Shown here piece by piece: positions 1-8,370 of a stretch of DNA of 64,000 nt. Origin of the DNA: Pedobacter sp. W3I1. Lineage in GTDB: Bacteria; Bacteroidota; Bacteroidia; Sphingobacteriales; Sphingobacteriaceae. Positions within the stretch are counted from its first letter, which is position 1, and each line of letters begins with the position of its first letter. The notes beneath the pieces were generated by a model. It made no database searches, had not been told where the DNA came from, and saw nothing but the letters and a program-made list of their open reading frames with translations. The stretch covers positions 5,642,001 to 5,706,000 of the forward strand of contig NZ_JAUSXN010000001.1 of the NCBI RefSeq assembly GCF_030816015.1, in the 5' to 3' direction. The position numbers and the translations under genes are program-made.

Positions 1-555
1 ATTGCCAAACAGAATCACAAAATCTTTAATAAAAATCCAGAATAGCGAATAGGTAGTATAAGCCAATGGTGCATACAGGTGTTGGTAAGCATGAAACCAA
101 TAATGTTTACTGTCAGGTACCACACGGATCAGCTTTGATATTTTAAGGTCGGAATCATAGTCTTCTACATTTGGCGCATAATGATGAGAATTAACATGGC
201 GCAGTTTCCATGCCTCGGCATGCGCACCAACCAATGTATAAATAGCCACAAAGCAGATATGGTTAAGCCGCCTGCTTTTAAAAATGGTATTGTGTGAAAA
301 ATCGTGCGAAAAGTTAAAGGCAAAAAGCAATGCAATAAAACCATATACCATAAAACAGCCAATAAAACCAATTGGGTTAACCGTACGGTATAAAGCTAAA
401 TAGGACAATAAGGTGAGCAAGAAATACACAACGAATTTAGCTGCAATTATCCTCATAAAAGCAGATTTATCAATTACCAGCTCCTGTGCTACACGTTTGT
501 ATATTGCTTTTAGCAACTGACTATCAGCCGCTACATAGATATGTTTATCCTTCAT
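1..555 (-). CDS. Fatty acid desaturase, C-terminus cut by window edge
   Basis: Membrane di-iron fatty acid desaturase that would introduce a double bond into an acyl chain. Reading the minus strand from the ATG at 555 gives 185 uninterrupted codons to the window edge. Visible are a first histidine box HDFSH (residues 84-88), a second box HVNSHH (120-125), and hydrophobic segments at about 40-57 and 62-82. The third box would lie outside the window. The ATG lies inside the end of the upstream desaturase gene (11-bp overlap), so the two are probably co-translated. Both proteins share the HDxxH and HxxNxHH box pattern, so they look like paralogues that could act on different positions or substrates. 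Family assignment is secure; regiospecificity cannot be read from the sequence. Confidence 0.88.
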   Translation of the reverse strand, partial: MKDKHIYVAADSQLLKAIYKRVAQELVIDKSAFMRIIAAKFVVYFLLTLLSYLALYRTVNPIGFIGCFMVYGFIALLFAFNFSHDFSHNTIFKSRRLNHICFVAIYTLVGAHAEAWKLRHVNSHHYAPNVEDYDSDLKISKLIRVVPDSKHYWFHAYQHLYAPLAYTTYSLFWIFIKDFVILFGN

Positions 556-1642
556 ATCGCATCGGGATTAGGTGTTCACTTCTGCCCATCATTTTCAAAA
601 ACCTGAAATGTGAGGCTAAAGATTCGCCGTATGACATTTCCATATAAGTAAGCTTGTGCTTTTTAGCCAGCGCTTTAAAAATTGGAATAATATCAAGATA
701 ATGCACATGGCAAACGTTCGGAAGCAGGTGGTGCACCGCATGAGCATTAAAACCACCAAGTGTCCAGTTTAGAAATTTACTTTCTGCATGGTAATCTATT
801 GAAGTAAGCAACTGCAGTTTTGGCCAGCTCATATTCAATTTATTATCTTTATCGGGCATCGGATGAGATACATAATCTGATAAGTGTGCAACGCCTAACA
901 CCGATACAAACAGCAGAGAAATAATGAAATGGTTCAGCAGGAAAGCCATCAGAACTATTGCCCAACCGAAAGGCAATAGATAAATGGGCAAAACGATCAT
1001 ATAACCTATATACAAGAGCTTATATATGACCAGCTTTACCGCTTCAATACGGGGAATCTCCACTTTAATGGTACGGCTCGATAAATTGAACAACATCAGG
1101 GTTTCCCTAAAAAAGAACCAGTTAATAGAATAAAAGAGGTATAGAAACGGCGCATAAATAAACTGATACCGGTGGTACCATTGCAAAGGCTGCGATTCGG
1201 TCATCCTAAACAGGGGATTATTTAGTACATCAATATCACTACCTTCTATATTGGTATATAAATGGTGTGATTCGTTGTGGTTCTTATCCCATACATAAGC
1301 ATTATTGCCCTGCAGATTAAAACTCAACGAAAATAACAACTGATTCCAGAATTTACTTTTAACCGCTACACCATGGGCGGCATCATGCGAAACATTAAAA
1401 GCAGTTAACAAAACCGAAAGTCCCATCAGCAGGTAAAAAACATAGAATGCCAATACCGAATGACTGGTAATCATTAAGGCGTAACACAGGGTATCCATAC
1501 CGAAATACAGGAATATCTTGAAAAACATTTTTGCGTTTCCCGTTTTCCTCAATCCATTCTGTGTAAAATATTGTTCTATTTGCTCATTTAATTCTTTATA
1601 GAATTCGGAGCCTTCATCTTTTATAAATCTTAATTTGTTCAT
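545..1642 (-). CDS. Membrane fatty acid desaturase (DesA/linoleoyl-CoA desaturase-like)
   Basis: Integral membrane fatty acid desaturase of 365 residues. All three histidine boxes that bind the di-iron centre are present: HDAAH (86-90), HNESHH (122-127) and HAVHH (301-305). The hydrophobic stretches at about 45-82, 160-180 and 205-250 fit the usual four-helix architecture with the boxes on the cytoplasmic side. Length matches the COG3239 family. It is the first gene of a pair with the partial desaturase at 1-555 and is divergent from the regulator gene at 1848, with a 205-bp gap carrying a perfect palindrome. A role in membrane fluidity (cold or lipid response) is inferred from the family. 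Substrate is unknown. Confidence 0.93.
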   Translation of the reverse strand: MNKLRFIKDEGSEFYKELNEQIEQYFTQNGLRKTGNAKMFFKIFLYFGMDTLCYALMITSHSVLAFYVFYLLMGLSVLLTAFNVSHDAAHGVAVKSKFWNQLLFSLSFNLQGNNAYVWDKNHNESHHLYTNIEGSDIDVLNNPLFRMTESQPLQWYHRYQFIYAPFLYLFYSINWFFFRETLMLFNLSSRTIKVEIPRIEAVKLVIYKLLYIGYMIVLPIYLLPFGWAIVLMAFLLNHFIISLLFVSVLGVAHLSDYVSHPMPDKDNKLNMSWPKLQLLTSIDYHAESKFLNWTLGGFNAHAVHHLLPNVCHVHYLDIIPIFKALAKKHKLTYMEMSYGESLASHFRFLKMMGRSEHLIPMRYEG

Positions 1643-1756
1643 AATAGTGTGTTTTAATTCCTAATCAAATCTAAAACACCTCACAATGCTAAATTATCCT
1701 TAAAGATTATCTGATATCAAAAAATCATCCTTTAAAGCAATTTACAAGCAAACAAT

Positions 1757-1777
1757 ATGATTATAAATTATAATCAT
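1757..1777. promoter_or_regulatory. 21-bp perfect palindrome between desaturase and regulator genes
   Basis: The 21 bases read identically on both strands apart from the central A: arms ATGATTATAA and TTATAATCAT. The site lies 115 bp upstream of the desaturase ATG and 71 bp upstream of the regulator ATG. It is a good candidate operator for the regulator encoded next to it. Binding is an inference. Confidence 0.5.
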
Positions 1778-1847
1778 TAAATTAACAGTCGACAATAACC
1801 CTTTCGATTATTAAAAACCTCACTATTTCATTTATAAATTAATCTTT

Positions 1848-2807
1848 ATGAATAATCAACAAGCATTATTTTTTCAGGCAATCAAGTCAGCCCTGCCCGA
1901 GTACCAAAACCTGGCGTTGAGTGTAGCCGAAGAATTAGGAATAAGTACCAATGAAGCCTATAAGAAAATCAGGGGCGACAGTAACCTTACTTTCAAGCAA
2001 ATCATTAGGCTTTCTGATTGTTTTGATGTCCCATTCCTGTACAGTCCGAAACAATCATTATCGGTTACCTTTAGCTATTTAAGTGTAAATGAAGATTTAG
2101 ATATGATTGGCTATCTCCGGAATTTATTGGAGAACATTAAGGCTATTAAGAACAGCCATAAAAAACACATTACCATCACTACCGACGACATTCCTTTATT
2201 TCACTTTTTTAAGTATCCCGAACTTACTAGTTTTAAACTCTTCTTTTGGGCAAATAGTGCCAATAATCTCGAAATGCCGTTCAGTTCTTCCTTCCTATCC
2301 GATGAGATTATTAAAATTTCGCAAGAGCTGCACGCCACCTATCTGGAGATACCGAGTACCGAAATATGGTCTAAAGATACCGTAACAGGCACACTTGAAC
2401 AGATCAGATATGCATTCGAAGCCGGACACCTTACCGATACCGAGCTGGCTGTGAAAGTTGTAGAACAGGTAAGGTATTGCCTCACCGATATGAATATGTA
2501 CGCCATTAGCAGCAAAAAAACCATCGACCCAAACCATACCTTTAACTGGTACAATTGCGATGTACTGGGAAGCATCGCTTACCTGGTCGATTTTAAAGAC
2601 CGCATGGCCTGCTACAACAGGTTTAATACTTTTAATTATTTAAGAACCGAAGACCAGGCCTATTGCAAACAAACCAAACAATGGATGCAGGGCCTGATGA
2701 TGAAATCGGTTTCTTTTAGCGGCCAGGGCGAAAAACACCGTAATAAATATCTGTATAATGCCTTTGCTGAATGCGATAAATTGTTGAGGGAGATTACTAA
2801 TGGTTAA
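1848..2807 (+). CDS. Helix-turn-helix regulator-like protein divergent from desaturases
   Basis: A 319-residue cytoplasmic protein with no signal peptide or membrane helices. Residues about 18-60 (LSVAEELGISTNEAYKKIRG, then LTFKQIIRLSDCFDVP) look like a Cro/C1-type helix-turn-helix in which the recognition helix follows GIS. The remaining 250 residues form a helical domain I cannot assign, similar in layout to Bacteroidota regulators annotated as BetR-like or hypothetical. It is transcribed away from the desaturase pair and the shared intergenic region contains a long palindrome, so it probably controls the desaturases and itself. It converges with the copper oxidase gene, only 14 bp between stop codons. 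The regulator role is inferred from the HTH-like segment and context. Confidence 0.7.
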   Translation: MNNQQALFFQAIKSALPEYQNLALSVAEELGISTNEAYKKIRGDSNLTFKQIIRLSDCFDVPFLYSPKQSLSVTFSYLSVNEDLDMIGYLRNLLENIKAIKNSHKKHITITTDDIPLFHFFKYPELTSFKLFFWANSANNLEMPFSSSFLSDEIIKISQELHATYLEIPSTEIWSKDTVTGTLEQIRYAFEAGHLTDTELAVKVVEQVRYCLTDMNMYAISSKKTIDPNHTFNWYNCDVLGSIAYLVDFKDRMACYNRFNTFNYLRTEDQAYCKQTKQWMQGLMMKSVSFSGQGEKHRNKYLYNAFAECDKLLREITNG

Positions 2808-2821
2808 TCTGAAACACTACA

Positions 2822-5107
2822 TCAATAATTAAGCGTTAAACCTGCACCAAAACCCATATCACTATCATAGTGAGCAGAAATACCCATGTATTTAGTGGCA
2901 ATAAATTTAAGTCCGCCCATAAATTCTTTATCGCTGTTTACCATAAAATTTCCTCTTAAGCGCTTAGAAATCGGTATATCTTCCCGCATTAACTGCAAGC
3001 GGACATTACCATCGTGGTACACTTCTGCCTGCGCGATTACCAGCATGGGTAAGGTATAGGCAAGTCCCACACTAAACATACTTCTGTTATCTTTTGTGCT
3101 TTTTTGGCCAAAAATATTGCTTTCCTGCTCACCAGCTTCCATTTTCCGGTAGCGCCAATCGAATCCCACAAAAGGCATTAGCCACTGCATTCTATCTATG
3201 TACCGGCCAATATGGGTTTCGGTTTCAAAGCCGTGCATTTTATTGTAACCTAAGCGCCATTCGGCGCCAATGCTCCAGCGGGTATTTGCCAACATGGCCA
3301 TACCGTCGTTTCCATTGCTGGCAAAATCATTTTCGGCCATAAAATGAAACATCCTGTCATCGGCAAAAAGTTTTCGCTGCGCCAGTTTAAGATCCGGAAT
3401 TTCGGGGTTTAATGGCGAGTTTTCATAGCTGAAAATTTTACCCATGCCGCTCATCATGTGGTACAAAATATGGCAGTGAAAAAACCAATCGCCACTTTCA
3501 GATGCGCTAAACTCAATGGTATCGCGCTCCATGGGCATGATATCGAGCACATTTTTTAAAGGTGCATAATCGCCCTGGCCGTTAATTACCCTAAAATCGT
3601 GCCCATGCAGGTGCATAGGATGGCGCATCATACTGTTGTTATATAAAATGATCCTTAGGTTTTCGCCTTTTTTGATGAGAATTTTATCTTCTTCGGAGAT
3701 GGTTTTATTGTCCAAAGTCCAAACATAACGGTTCATATTGCCCGTTAACTGAAACTCCATTTGCTGGGTTGGCGCTTTAGGCAAAACCGTTTTTTCAGGC
3801 GAGCGCAACATATCGTAGTTCAATGTTGTTATGGGACCTTTCATGCCTTTATCATTACCCATATTATGACCTTTGTGTGCATCAGCTGTATCTGTACCAG
3901 CATCATCCAGTTCAGCATACATTATGACATTCATATCCATCACCTGGTTCTGCATTTTCATACCGTCCATCTGTACCAGATTACCGTTCATATCCATCAT
4001 TTCGTTCATCATTTTCATGCCTTCGAAATATTTCAGTTTAGGTAATTTCTGAGCAAATACTTTCTGCCCGCTACCCAGCCATAAAGAGGCAGATTTGGTA
4101 CGATCTTCAGGCGTTACCAAAAACTCGTAGCTTTTATTTTCAGGGATGGTTACTATTACATCATAAGTTTCTGATACAGCAATAATCAGTCTGTCTACTT
4201 CTACAGGCGCTACATCATTACCATCATTAGCCACCACCGTTATTTTACCTCCTGCATAAGTGAGCCAAAAATAGGTAGATGCCCCTCCGTTAGCAATACG
4301 CAATCTTATCTTGTCACCTGCCTTAAGATTGTTTGGTACCTGATATTGATTTTTCCCGTTTACTAAAAATGCTTCGTAATATACATCACTCACATCCATA
4401 GCGGTCATTCGTTTCAGTTCGTTGGTTAGCTTGGTTTTAAAGTGCCCGCCTTTTATGGCCTCAACATAACTTTGTGTGGTACCTTTTTTTATCGCGAACC
4501 AATCATTGGCATTATGTAATCTTCTGTCAACTTCGTGAGGTTTCATATTGGTCCACTCACTTAAAACAACAGGTACTGAAGGGATAGCCAGCTCTTTTCT
4601 TTTATTCAAAATCATAGTGCCATACATCCCTATTTGCTCCTGCAAACCCGAGTGGCTATGGTACCAATGGGTACCGTTCTGTATAATAGGAAAACGGTAA
4701 ACATGGGTTTTATTGGGCTCAATAGGCATTTGTGTTAAATAAGGAACCCCATCATATTGATTAGGGAGAAATAGCCCATGCCAATGTAGGGAAGTTGACT
4801 CTTTTAGCTTATTGTGCACATGTATTTCTGCTGTATCGCCCTCGGTAAAGGTTAACGTTGGCATCGGTATTTGGCCATTAACCGCAATGGCCCTTTTAGG
4901 TTTTCCACCAAAAGTTACTGTTGTATCGGCAATGTACAAATCATAGCGTACAACCTTTGGCAGCCTGTTATTGCCTGAAATTTCGATATCACTTGCTTTT
5001 TGTGTGGTTTTTTTTGGGGCAGCTGCTTTTACCTCGTTGTGCTGATGTTGGGCAAAAGCAAAACTACTAAGCAAAATACTAAGGCAACAAACTAAAATAA
5101 ACTTCAT
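2822..5107 (-). CDS. Periplasmic multicopper oxidase with C-terminal barrel-like domain
   Basis: Exported copper oxidase (CopA/CueO-like) of 761 residues; it would oxidise Cu(I) or phenolics with oxygen. A signal peptide ends near residue 20 (SFAFAQ). The copper ligands are all visible: HWHG (108-111), WYHSHSG (148-154), HPMHLHGH (496-503) and HCHILYHMMSGM (544-555, giving the type 1 His-Met pair). Residues 363-423 form a Met/His/Asp-rich loop typical of cuprous ion binding. Unusually, about 190 residues follow the last cupredoxin domain: alternating amphipathic strands rich in Trp/Tyr/Phe ending in GLTLNY, resembling an outer-membrane protein such as CopB. The neighbour just upstream is a DUF3347 copper-associated protein (15-bp gap), which supports a copper detoxification operon. 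Oxidase function is secure; the tail function is inferred. Confidence 0.93.
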   Translation of the reverse strand: MKFILVCCLSILLSSFAFAQHQHNEVKAAAPKKTTQKASDIEISGNNRLPKVVRYDLYIADTTVTFGGKPKRAIAVNGQIPMPTLTFTEGDTAEIHVHNKLKESTSLHWHGLFLPNQYDGVPYLTQMPIEPNKTHVYRFPIIQNGTHWYHSHSGLQEQIGMYGTMILNKRKELAIPSVPVVLSEWTNMKPHEVDRRLHNANDWFAIKKGTTQSYVEAIKGGHFKTKLTNELKRMTAMDVSDVYYEAFLVNGKNQYQVPNNLKAGDKIRLRIANGGASTYFWLTYAGGKITVVANDGNDVAPVEVDRLIIAVSETYDVIVTIPENKSYEFLVTPEDRTKSASLWLGSGQKVFAQKLPKLKYFEGMKMMNEMMDMNGNLVQMDGMKMQNQVMDMNVIMYAELDDAGTDTADAHKGHNMGNDKGMKGPITTLNYDMLRSPEKTVLPKAPTQQMEFQLTGNMNRYVWTLDNKTISEEDKILIKKGENLRIILYNNSMMRHPMHLHGHDFRVINGQGDYAPLKNVLDIMPMERDTIEFSASESGDWFFHCHILYHMMSGMGKIFSYENSPLNPEIPDLKLAQRKLFADDRMFHFMAENDFASNGNDGMAMLANTRWSIGAEWRLGYNKMHGFETETHIGRYIDRMQWLMPFVGFDWRYRKMEAGEQESNIFGQKSTKDNRSMFSVGLAYTLPMLVIAQAEVYHDGNVRLQLMREDIPISKRLRGNFMVNSDKEFMGGLKFIATKYMGISAHYDSDMGFGAGLTLNY

Positions 5108-5122
5108 TTTGCGGTTTGTGTT

Positions 5123-5599
5123 TTATTTAAGTACTTCGGCAACCTTACCACAAGTTAACATTTTGTTACCATAATATGGATTTTTTATCGCCTCTCCTTC
5201 GCTTAACCAATAGCTTTTTTTCATCGGACAATAAGCGTAATAAATAGGCTTATCGCTAAGTTTTACTGCTTTTACCAGGGCATAAAAATTGGTCGACAGG
5301 GAGGCGAAATGATCTCTTTGTTGTTCAATATCTTTACTATCGGCAATGTGCCCGGCATCAACTAATATTTTATCACGCCATACTTTCGAAGCATTGGTTT
5401 TTTCGCTGGCTTTTATGGCGTTAATTAATACAGTAGCCTTGGTGCCTACCACGCTTGCATTGCTACTAATTAAGGCATCTTTAACTTCATAATAAGCCTG
5501 CAAAGGGTTAACCGCTGCTGATTTTTCCTGTGCTGAGGCGCTGCCAGCCATCATTAGTACAAGGACATTGATTGACCATAATTTAAATAACCTTTTCAT
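5123..5599 (-). CDS. DUF3347 domain periplasmic protein (copper-associated)
   Basis: A 158-residue exported protein with a cleavable signal peptide (about 1-23, ending ASA-QE). The body matches DUF3347: an amphipathic N-terminal helix LQAYYEVKDALISSN, then HFASLSTNFYALVKAV, and the conserved YYAYCPMKKSYWLSEGEAI segment, which has Cys and Met close together and a second Cys near the C-terminus (MLTCGKV). In Bacteroidota this domain is often found with copper or heavy-metal efflux genes, as a stand-alone protein or fused to a CusB-like adaptor. It starts the two-gene unit with the multicopper oxidase. The YCPMKK..C pattern suggests metal binding, which is inferred. The molecular role is not established. 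Confidence 0.85.
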   Translation of the reverse strand: MKRLFKLWSINVLVLMMAGSASAQEKSAAVNPLQAYYEVKDALISSNASVVGTKATVLINAIKASEKTNASKVWRDKILVDAGHIADSKDIEQQRDHFASLSTNFYALVKAVKLSDKPIYYAYCPMKKSYWLSEGEAIKNPYYGNKMLTCGKVAEVLK

Positions 5600-5882
5600 T
5601 TTGTGTTTAAGTTAAATGTTAGCAATATATTTCCAGGAACCAGTAGCACGCACTTTTTCACTTTAGCCCGGCAGCTGGATTAAATTTTATTTTAAACAAA
5701 ACTAGCGGCATGGCCTTTCCGGATGTTATACTTTTACGGAAAATGTTTATATAATTATCGCTCTTACGGTTTGGCGTTAAGCGGTTGGGGGTTGGAGTGG
5801 ATTAAGCGACTCTAACAATTAACCTCCCTAACTTAAAAACCCTTCGACTGCACTATCAATGACAGCCCCAATAGAAAGATCT

Positions 5883-5970
5883 TTGCGAGGCACGAAGCAA
5901 TCTTAAAGCGCTCGCTACTAGCGATAGTTGTAAGATTGCTTTGTCGGCTGAAAAGGCCTCCTCGCAATGA
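5883..5970. repeat. Palindromic intergenic repeat (CGAAGCAATCTT type)
   Basis: The left arm reads TTGCGAGGCACGAAGCAATC and the right arm reads AAGATTGCTTTGTCGG, then CCTCCTCGCAATGACC, giving a long imperfect hairpin. Related words (AAGATTGCTTCGGCT, CTCGCAATGACGA) occur at 8600-8640 and AAAGCAATCTTAAAACGATCG at about 18650, so this is one copy of a dispersed family. Confidence 0.7.
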
Positions 5971-6132
5971 CCATTCCTCGACGGAACATAGCACTAACCC
6001 CCTCTGTCATTCATATTGATTTTATACAACAAATTAACCCTCTGGATGACAAATCGCAGTTTTACCCCCACACCTCTCCCATCTTACATCATCCATCTTG
6101 CATTTCTCATAGTACATTTTCCATCTTTACCC

Positions 6133-6140
6133 TATATTTG
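6133..6140 (+). promoter_or_regulatory. -7 promoter element of nth
   Basis: TATATTTG matches the Bacteroidota -7 consensus TAnnTTTG. It ends three bases before the ATG at 6144, so transcription would begin at about the start codon, which implies a leaderless or nearly leaderless message. No convincing -33 TTTG was found. Confidence 0.45.
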
Positions 6141-6143
6141 CAC

Positions 6144-6809
6144 ATGCTTAAAAAAGAACGCTACAAACTTTTTGTAGAACATTTTTCGGCCAAGCAGCCT
6201 GATGCAGAAACCGAGTTACATTATAATAATCCCTATCAGCTTTTAGTAGCGGTAATTCTTTCTGCACAGTGCACCGATAAAAGGGTAAATATGGTAACCC
6301 CTGCACTTTTTCAACGCTTTCCTAATGCCAGGGCTTTAGCCGAAGCTACGCCCGATATTGTTTTCGATTACATCAGAAGTATCAGCTACCCCAACAATAA
6401 GGCAAAACACCTGGTGGGCATGGCTAATATTTTGCTTCACGAATTTAACGACGTGGTGCCTTCAGGAATTGACGATTTACAGAAAATGCCAGGTGTGGGC
6501 CGAAAAACCGCCAATGTAATTGCCTCAGTAATTTACAATGCACCAGCTATGGCGGTTGATACACATGTTTTCCGTGTGGCCAACCGTTTAGGTTTAACTA
6601 ATGGTAAAACCCCATTGGCGGTTGAAAAAGATTTAGTTAAAAACCTGCCCGAACACGACATCCATATTGCACACCACTGGCTTATCCTGCACGGACGTTA
6701 CGTTTGCGTGGCCAGAAACCCCAAATGCGCTATTTGCGAAATTACCTACATGTGCAGGTACTTCGAACGTTTAACCGCTCAAAACGAGAGAGATAAATTA
6801 AAAGCTTAA
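6144..6809 (+). CDS. nth: Endonuclease III (DNA glycosylase/AP lyase)
   Basis: Base-excision repair enzyme that removes oxidised pyrimidines and nicks abasic sites. The 221-residue product has the helix-hairpin-helix LQKMPGVGRKTANVIASV with the catalytic Lys after GVGR. The catalytic Asp is in MAVDTHVFRVANR, and the C-terminal [4Fe-4S] loop has spacing C-x6-C-x2-C-x5-C (CVARNPKCAICEITYMC). The frame stays open 177 bases further upstream, but that extension is low-complexity. The ATG at 6144 gives the usual family N-terminus (MLKKERYKLFVEHF), so it was chosen. It stands alone, upstream of recA. Confidence 0.95.
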   Translation: MLKKERYKLFVEHFSAKQPDAETELHYNNPYQLLVAVILSAQCTDKRVNMVTPALFQRFPNARALAEATPDIVFDYIRSISYPNNKAKHLVGMANILLHEFNDVVPSGIDDLQKMPGVGRKTANVIASVIYNAPAMAVDTHVFRVANRLGLTNGKTPLAVEKDLVKNLPEHDIHIAHHWLILHGRYVCVARNPKCAICEITYMCRYFERLTAQNERDKLKA

Positions 6810-6916
6810 AAAATTATTTTCACTTTACTATTGACATTAGCCAAAAAACTTATAACTTAGCTAAATATATTAGTATTATAAATATTAACATTTGATCATA
6901 TTAGCCGAGAATCGAT

Positions 6917-6924
6917 TATATTTA
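6917..6924 (+). promoter_or_regulatory. Probable -7 promoter element of recA
   Basis: TATATTTA matches TAnnTTTG except at the last base. It lies 9 bp upstream of the first ATG (6933) and 21 bp upstream of the second in-frame ATG (6945), which bears on the start choice. No obvious SOS-box palindrome was seen next to it. Confidence 0.4.
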
Positions 6925-6932
6925 CGCCATCA

Positions 6933-7958
6933 ATGAAAAAAGAAATGAGTACCGCAAATCCAGATAAATTAAAAGCCCTACAACTTACTTTAGATAAACT
7001 AGAGAAATCTTACGGTAAAGGCACCATCATGAAACTTGGCGATACCGCTATTGAACCAATAGATTTTATTTCTACAGGATCAATCAGTTTAGATATTGCT
7101 TTAGGTATAGGTGGTGTACCAAAAGGTCGTGTAATCGAAATTTATGGCCCGGAGTCTTCTGGTAAAACAACTTTAGCTACACATATTATTGCCGAAGCAC
7201 AGAAACAAGGTGGTATTGCTGCTTTTATCGATGCAGAGCATGCTTTTGATCAGTTTTATGCGAAGAAATTAGGTGTAGATACTGATAACCTTTTAATCTC
7301 TCAACCCGATAATGGTGAGCAGGCATTAGAAATAGCCGATAACTTAATCCGTTCAGGTGCTATTGATGTAATTGTGATTGACTCTGTTGCCGCTTTGGTT
7401 CCTAAAAGTGAAATTGAAGGCGAAATGGGCGACAGTAAAATGGGTTTACATGCCCGTTTAATGAGTCAGGCACTACGTAAATTAACCGGAACAATTTCTA
7501 AAACCGGATGTTGCTGTATTTTCATTAACCAGTTACGTGATAAAATTGGTGTGATGTTCGGTAACCCTGAAACCACAACCGGTGGTAATGCTTTGAAATT
7601 CTATGCATCTGTACGCTTAGATATCCGTCGTATTTCACAGATCAAAGATTCTGACGAAGTTTCTGGTAACCGTGTTAAAGTAAAAATTGTTAAAAATAAA
7701 GTAGCTCCACCTTTCCGTATTGCAGAATTTGATGTAATGTTCGGTGAGGGTATTTCTAAAAACGGAGAGATTGTAGATTTAGGTGTTGACTTCGGCATTA
7801 TCAAAAAAGCAGGATCTTGGTACTCTTACGGAGATACCAAACTTGGTCAAGGTAGAGATGCCGTAAAACAACTGTTAAGCGACAACCCTGAACTTGCAGA
7901 AGAATTAGAAATTAAAATTAAAGCCGAAGTAACCGGCGATAAATTGGCTGAGAAATAA
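6933..7958 (+). CDS. recA: RecA recombinase
   Basis: RecA forms ATP-dependent filaments on single-stranded DNA for strand exchange and SOS activation. The 341-residue protein has the Walker A loop GPESSGKTT, Walker [13 protein letters not shown], the L1 loop region around [16 protein letters not shown]2 ([18 protein letters not shown]) and the conserved MFGEGIS and GSWYSYG segments of the C-terminal part. The first ATG at 6933 adds MKKE to a second Met at 6945 that gives the more usual [13 protein letters not shown]. The close promoter element slightly favours 6945. Downstream is a nested palindrome (7990-8111) that may help end transcription. Identity is certain. Confidence 0.98.
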   Translation: MKKEMSTANPDKLKALQLTLDKLEKSYGKGTIMKLGDTAIEPIDFISTGSISLDIALGIGGVPKGRVIEIYGPESSGKTTLATHIIAEAQKQGGIAAFIDAEHAFDQFYAKKLGVDTDNLLISQPDNGEQALEIADNLIRSGAIDVIVIDSVAALVPKSEIEGEMGDSKMGLHARLMSQALRKLTGTISKTGCCCIFINQLRDKIGVMFGNPETTTGGNALKFYASVRLDIRRISQIKDSDEVSGNRVKVKIVKNKVAPPFRIAEFDVMFGEGISKNGEIVDLGVDFGIIKKAGSWYSYGDTKLGQGRDAVKQLLSDNPELAEELEIKIKAEVTGDKLAEK

Positions 7959-7989
7959 GCTGAGCTTAAATTCTAAAAGATTAAAACCC

Positions 7990-8111
7990 GGCTGTATCAT
8001 ATTTGTAAATCTGTTCGGATTTGTCACGTTGAGCTTGTCGAAAACGCCTGAGGGGCATTAAACAGGTCCTTCGACAGGCTCAGGATGACAATCTATATTT
8101 ATGATACAGCC
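7990..8111. repeat. Nested 122-bp palindromic repeat after recA
   Basis: The outer ends are a perfect 12-bp inverted repeat: GGCTGTATCATA at 7990-8001 and TATGATACAGCC at 8100-8111. Inside is a second imperfect pair, GTCACGTTGAGCTTGTCGAA and TTCGACAGGCTCAGGATGAC. The inner unit belongs to the GTCAT..GATGAC family scattered through this window. Confidence 0.75.
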
Positions 8112-8172
8112 TCGTTATGCTTTATAGGTTATACTTATTTCTAGAAGAAGCCTTTGCTAAAAAAGCATAGCT

Positions 8173-8370
8173 TTAGTTTTGACTAAAAACGGCGCTAAAA
8201 TCTTTGGTTACATATACAATTACCAAAAGTGCAGCAATAACCAAAGCACCCAGGATAATTACCCCCCAACTCCCCTTCAGTTTGTTTTTATCATTTCTGA
8301 TCAACCAATATAAAATACCGATCAGCGGTACCGCACAAACAATCCAAAATATTAACGATGCTCCAGTCAT
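8173..8370 (-). CDS. Small two-helix membrane protein
   Basis: A 65-residue protein made almost entirely of two transmembrane helices (about 4-22 and 36-55) joined by a positively charged loop (RNDKNKLKGS), with a short extracytoplasmic tail. The layout resembles the small PLDc_N-type or hypothetical membrane proteins common in Bacteroidota, but no active motif is visible and I do not assign a function. The coding case rests on the clean hydrophobic periodicity and plausible length. It lies alone between two repeat-rich gaps. Confidence 0.6.
   Translation of the reverse strand: MTGASLIFWIVCAVPLIGILYWLIRNDKNKLKGSWGVIILGALVIAALLVIVYVTKDFSAVFSQN

Larger units (their letters stand above)
5600..6143. 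other. 544-bp gap with a palindromic repeat
   Basis: No convincing gene. The stretch contains a palindromic repeat at 5883-5970 and a -7 promoter element directly before nth. An open frame runs through 5967-6143 into nth, but its composition and low-complexity His/Pro/Ser content do not look coding. Confidence 0.6.

Noticed and set aside
165-371. Short minus-strand frame inside the first desaturase
   Set aside because: It is an out-of-frame shadow; the adjacent frame encodes the histidine-box desaturase without interruption.
1643-1847. Promoter elements for the desaturase genes
   Set aside because: The gap is so AT-rich that no single TAnnTTTG element stands out; only the palindrome is reported.
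5967-6143. In-frame N-terminal extension of endonuclease III
   Set aside because: Low-complexity His/Pro/Ser sequence unlike the family, and it would place the start upstream of the -7 element. The ATG at 6144 gives the standard N-terminus.
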